This document shows positions 6,572 through 6,604 of a stretch of DNA of 6,604 nt, piece after piece. Both the position numbers and the translations under genes were made by a program. Where the stretch lies: positions 1 to 6,604 of the forward strand of contig CAYRNC010000097.1 of the NCBI GenBank assembly GCA_964425645.1, written 5' to 3'. Numbering within the stretch: position 1 is the stretch's first letter; each line of letters begins with the position of its first letter. Origin of the DNA: CAYRNC01 sp964425645. GTDB lineage: Bacteria; Bacillota; Clostridia; Peptostreptococcales; Anaerovoracaceae. The notes beneath the pieces are model-generated. The model saw nothing but the letters and a program-made list of their open reading frames with translations. It did not search any database and was not told where the DNA came from.

Positions 6572-6589
6572 AAGTGATATGAATCACTT
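6572..6589. promoter_or_regulatory. Inverted repeat upstream of the aminotransferase, possible CRP/FNR-family operator
   Basis: AAGTGAT-ATGA-ATCACTT is a perfect 7+7 inverted repeat with a 4-base centre, 30 bases upstream of the aminotransferase ATG. The core is GTGA-N6-TCAC, which has the layout of sites for CRP/FNR-superfamily regulators. No convincing -35/-10 pair for the gene can be placed; the promoter may overlap the repeat or lie past the window edge. The identity of the regulator is inference. Confidence 0.5.
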
Positions 6590-6604
6590 TTTCCAGTAAA
6601 TAAC

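Overview
The window looks like an ordinary stretch of chromosome from a Gram-positive anaerobe of the Clostridia type, probably from a draft or metagenome assembly because it contains a run of ten Ns. Support for this reading: moderate-to-low GC by eye, strong AGGAGG-type ribosome binding sites, a copper-amine-oxidase-like N-terminal domain on a cell-wall amidase (a fusion common in Clostridia), and a LexA with a Firmicutes-style GAAC-N4-GTT operator. The taxonomic call is inference.

Layout. At the left edge a tRNA-Val(GAC) with encoded CCA lies on the minus strand with its own promoter. Diverging from it on the plus strand are maf (nucleotide pyrophosphatase), then, after a 119-base spacer with a palindromic promoter-like element, a secreted N-acetylmuramoyl-L-alanine amidase interrupted by an assembly gap, a MoxR-family AAA+ ATPase and a CoxE-like von Willebrand A (VWA) protein. 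The ATPase follows the amidase by 28 bases, and the VWA start codon overlaps the ATPase stop (TGATG), so these three are probably one transcript. The VWA gene meets lexA tail to tail with only 2 bases between stop codons. lexA is on the minus strand, with a LexA box over its own -35 element. A GC-rich hairpin separates it from a class-III PLP-dependent aminotransferase, also on the minus strand, which has a perfect inverted repeat just upstream.

How the genes fit together. maf and the amidase fit with cell division and wall remodelling. The MoxR ATPase and VWA protein form a classic chaperone-like pair whose client is unknown here. LexA is the SOS repressor and should control itself. The aminotransferase is metabolically separate; its exact substrates cannot be read from the sequence.

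I did not find a clearly new system such as a defence island, CRISPR array or mobile element. The items most worth a second look are the tRNA-Val, which carries C33 and weakened T-stem pairs at the positions that tune EF-Tu binding; an in-phase direct repeat flanking the assembly gap in the amidase; the altered metal-site motif in the VWA protein; and the CRP/FNR-like palindrome in front of the aminotransferase.
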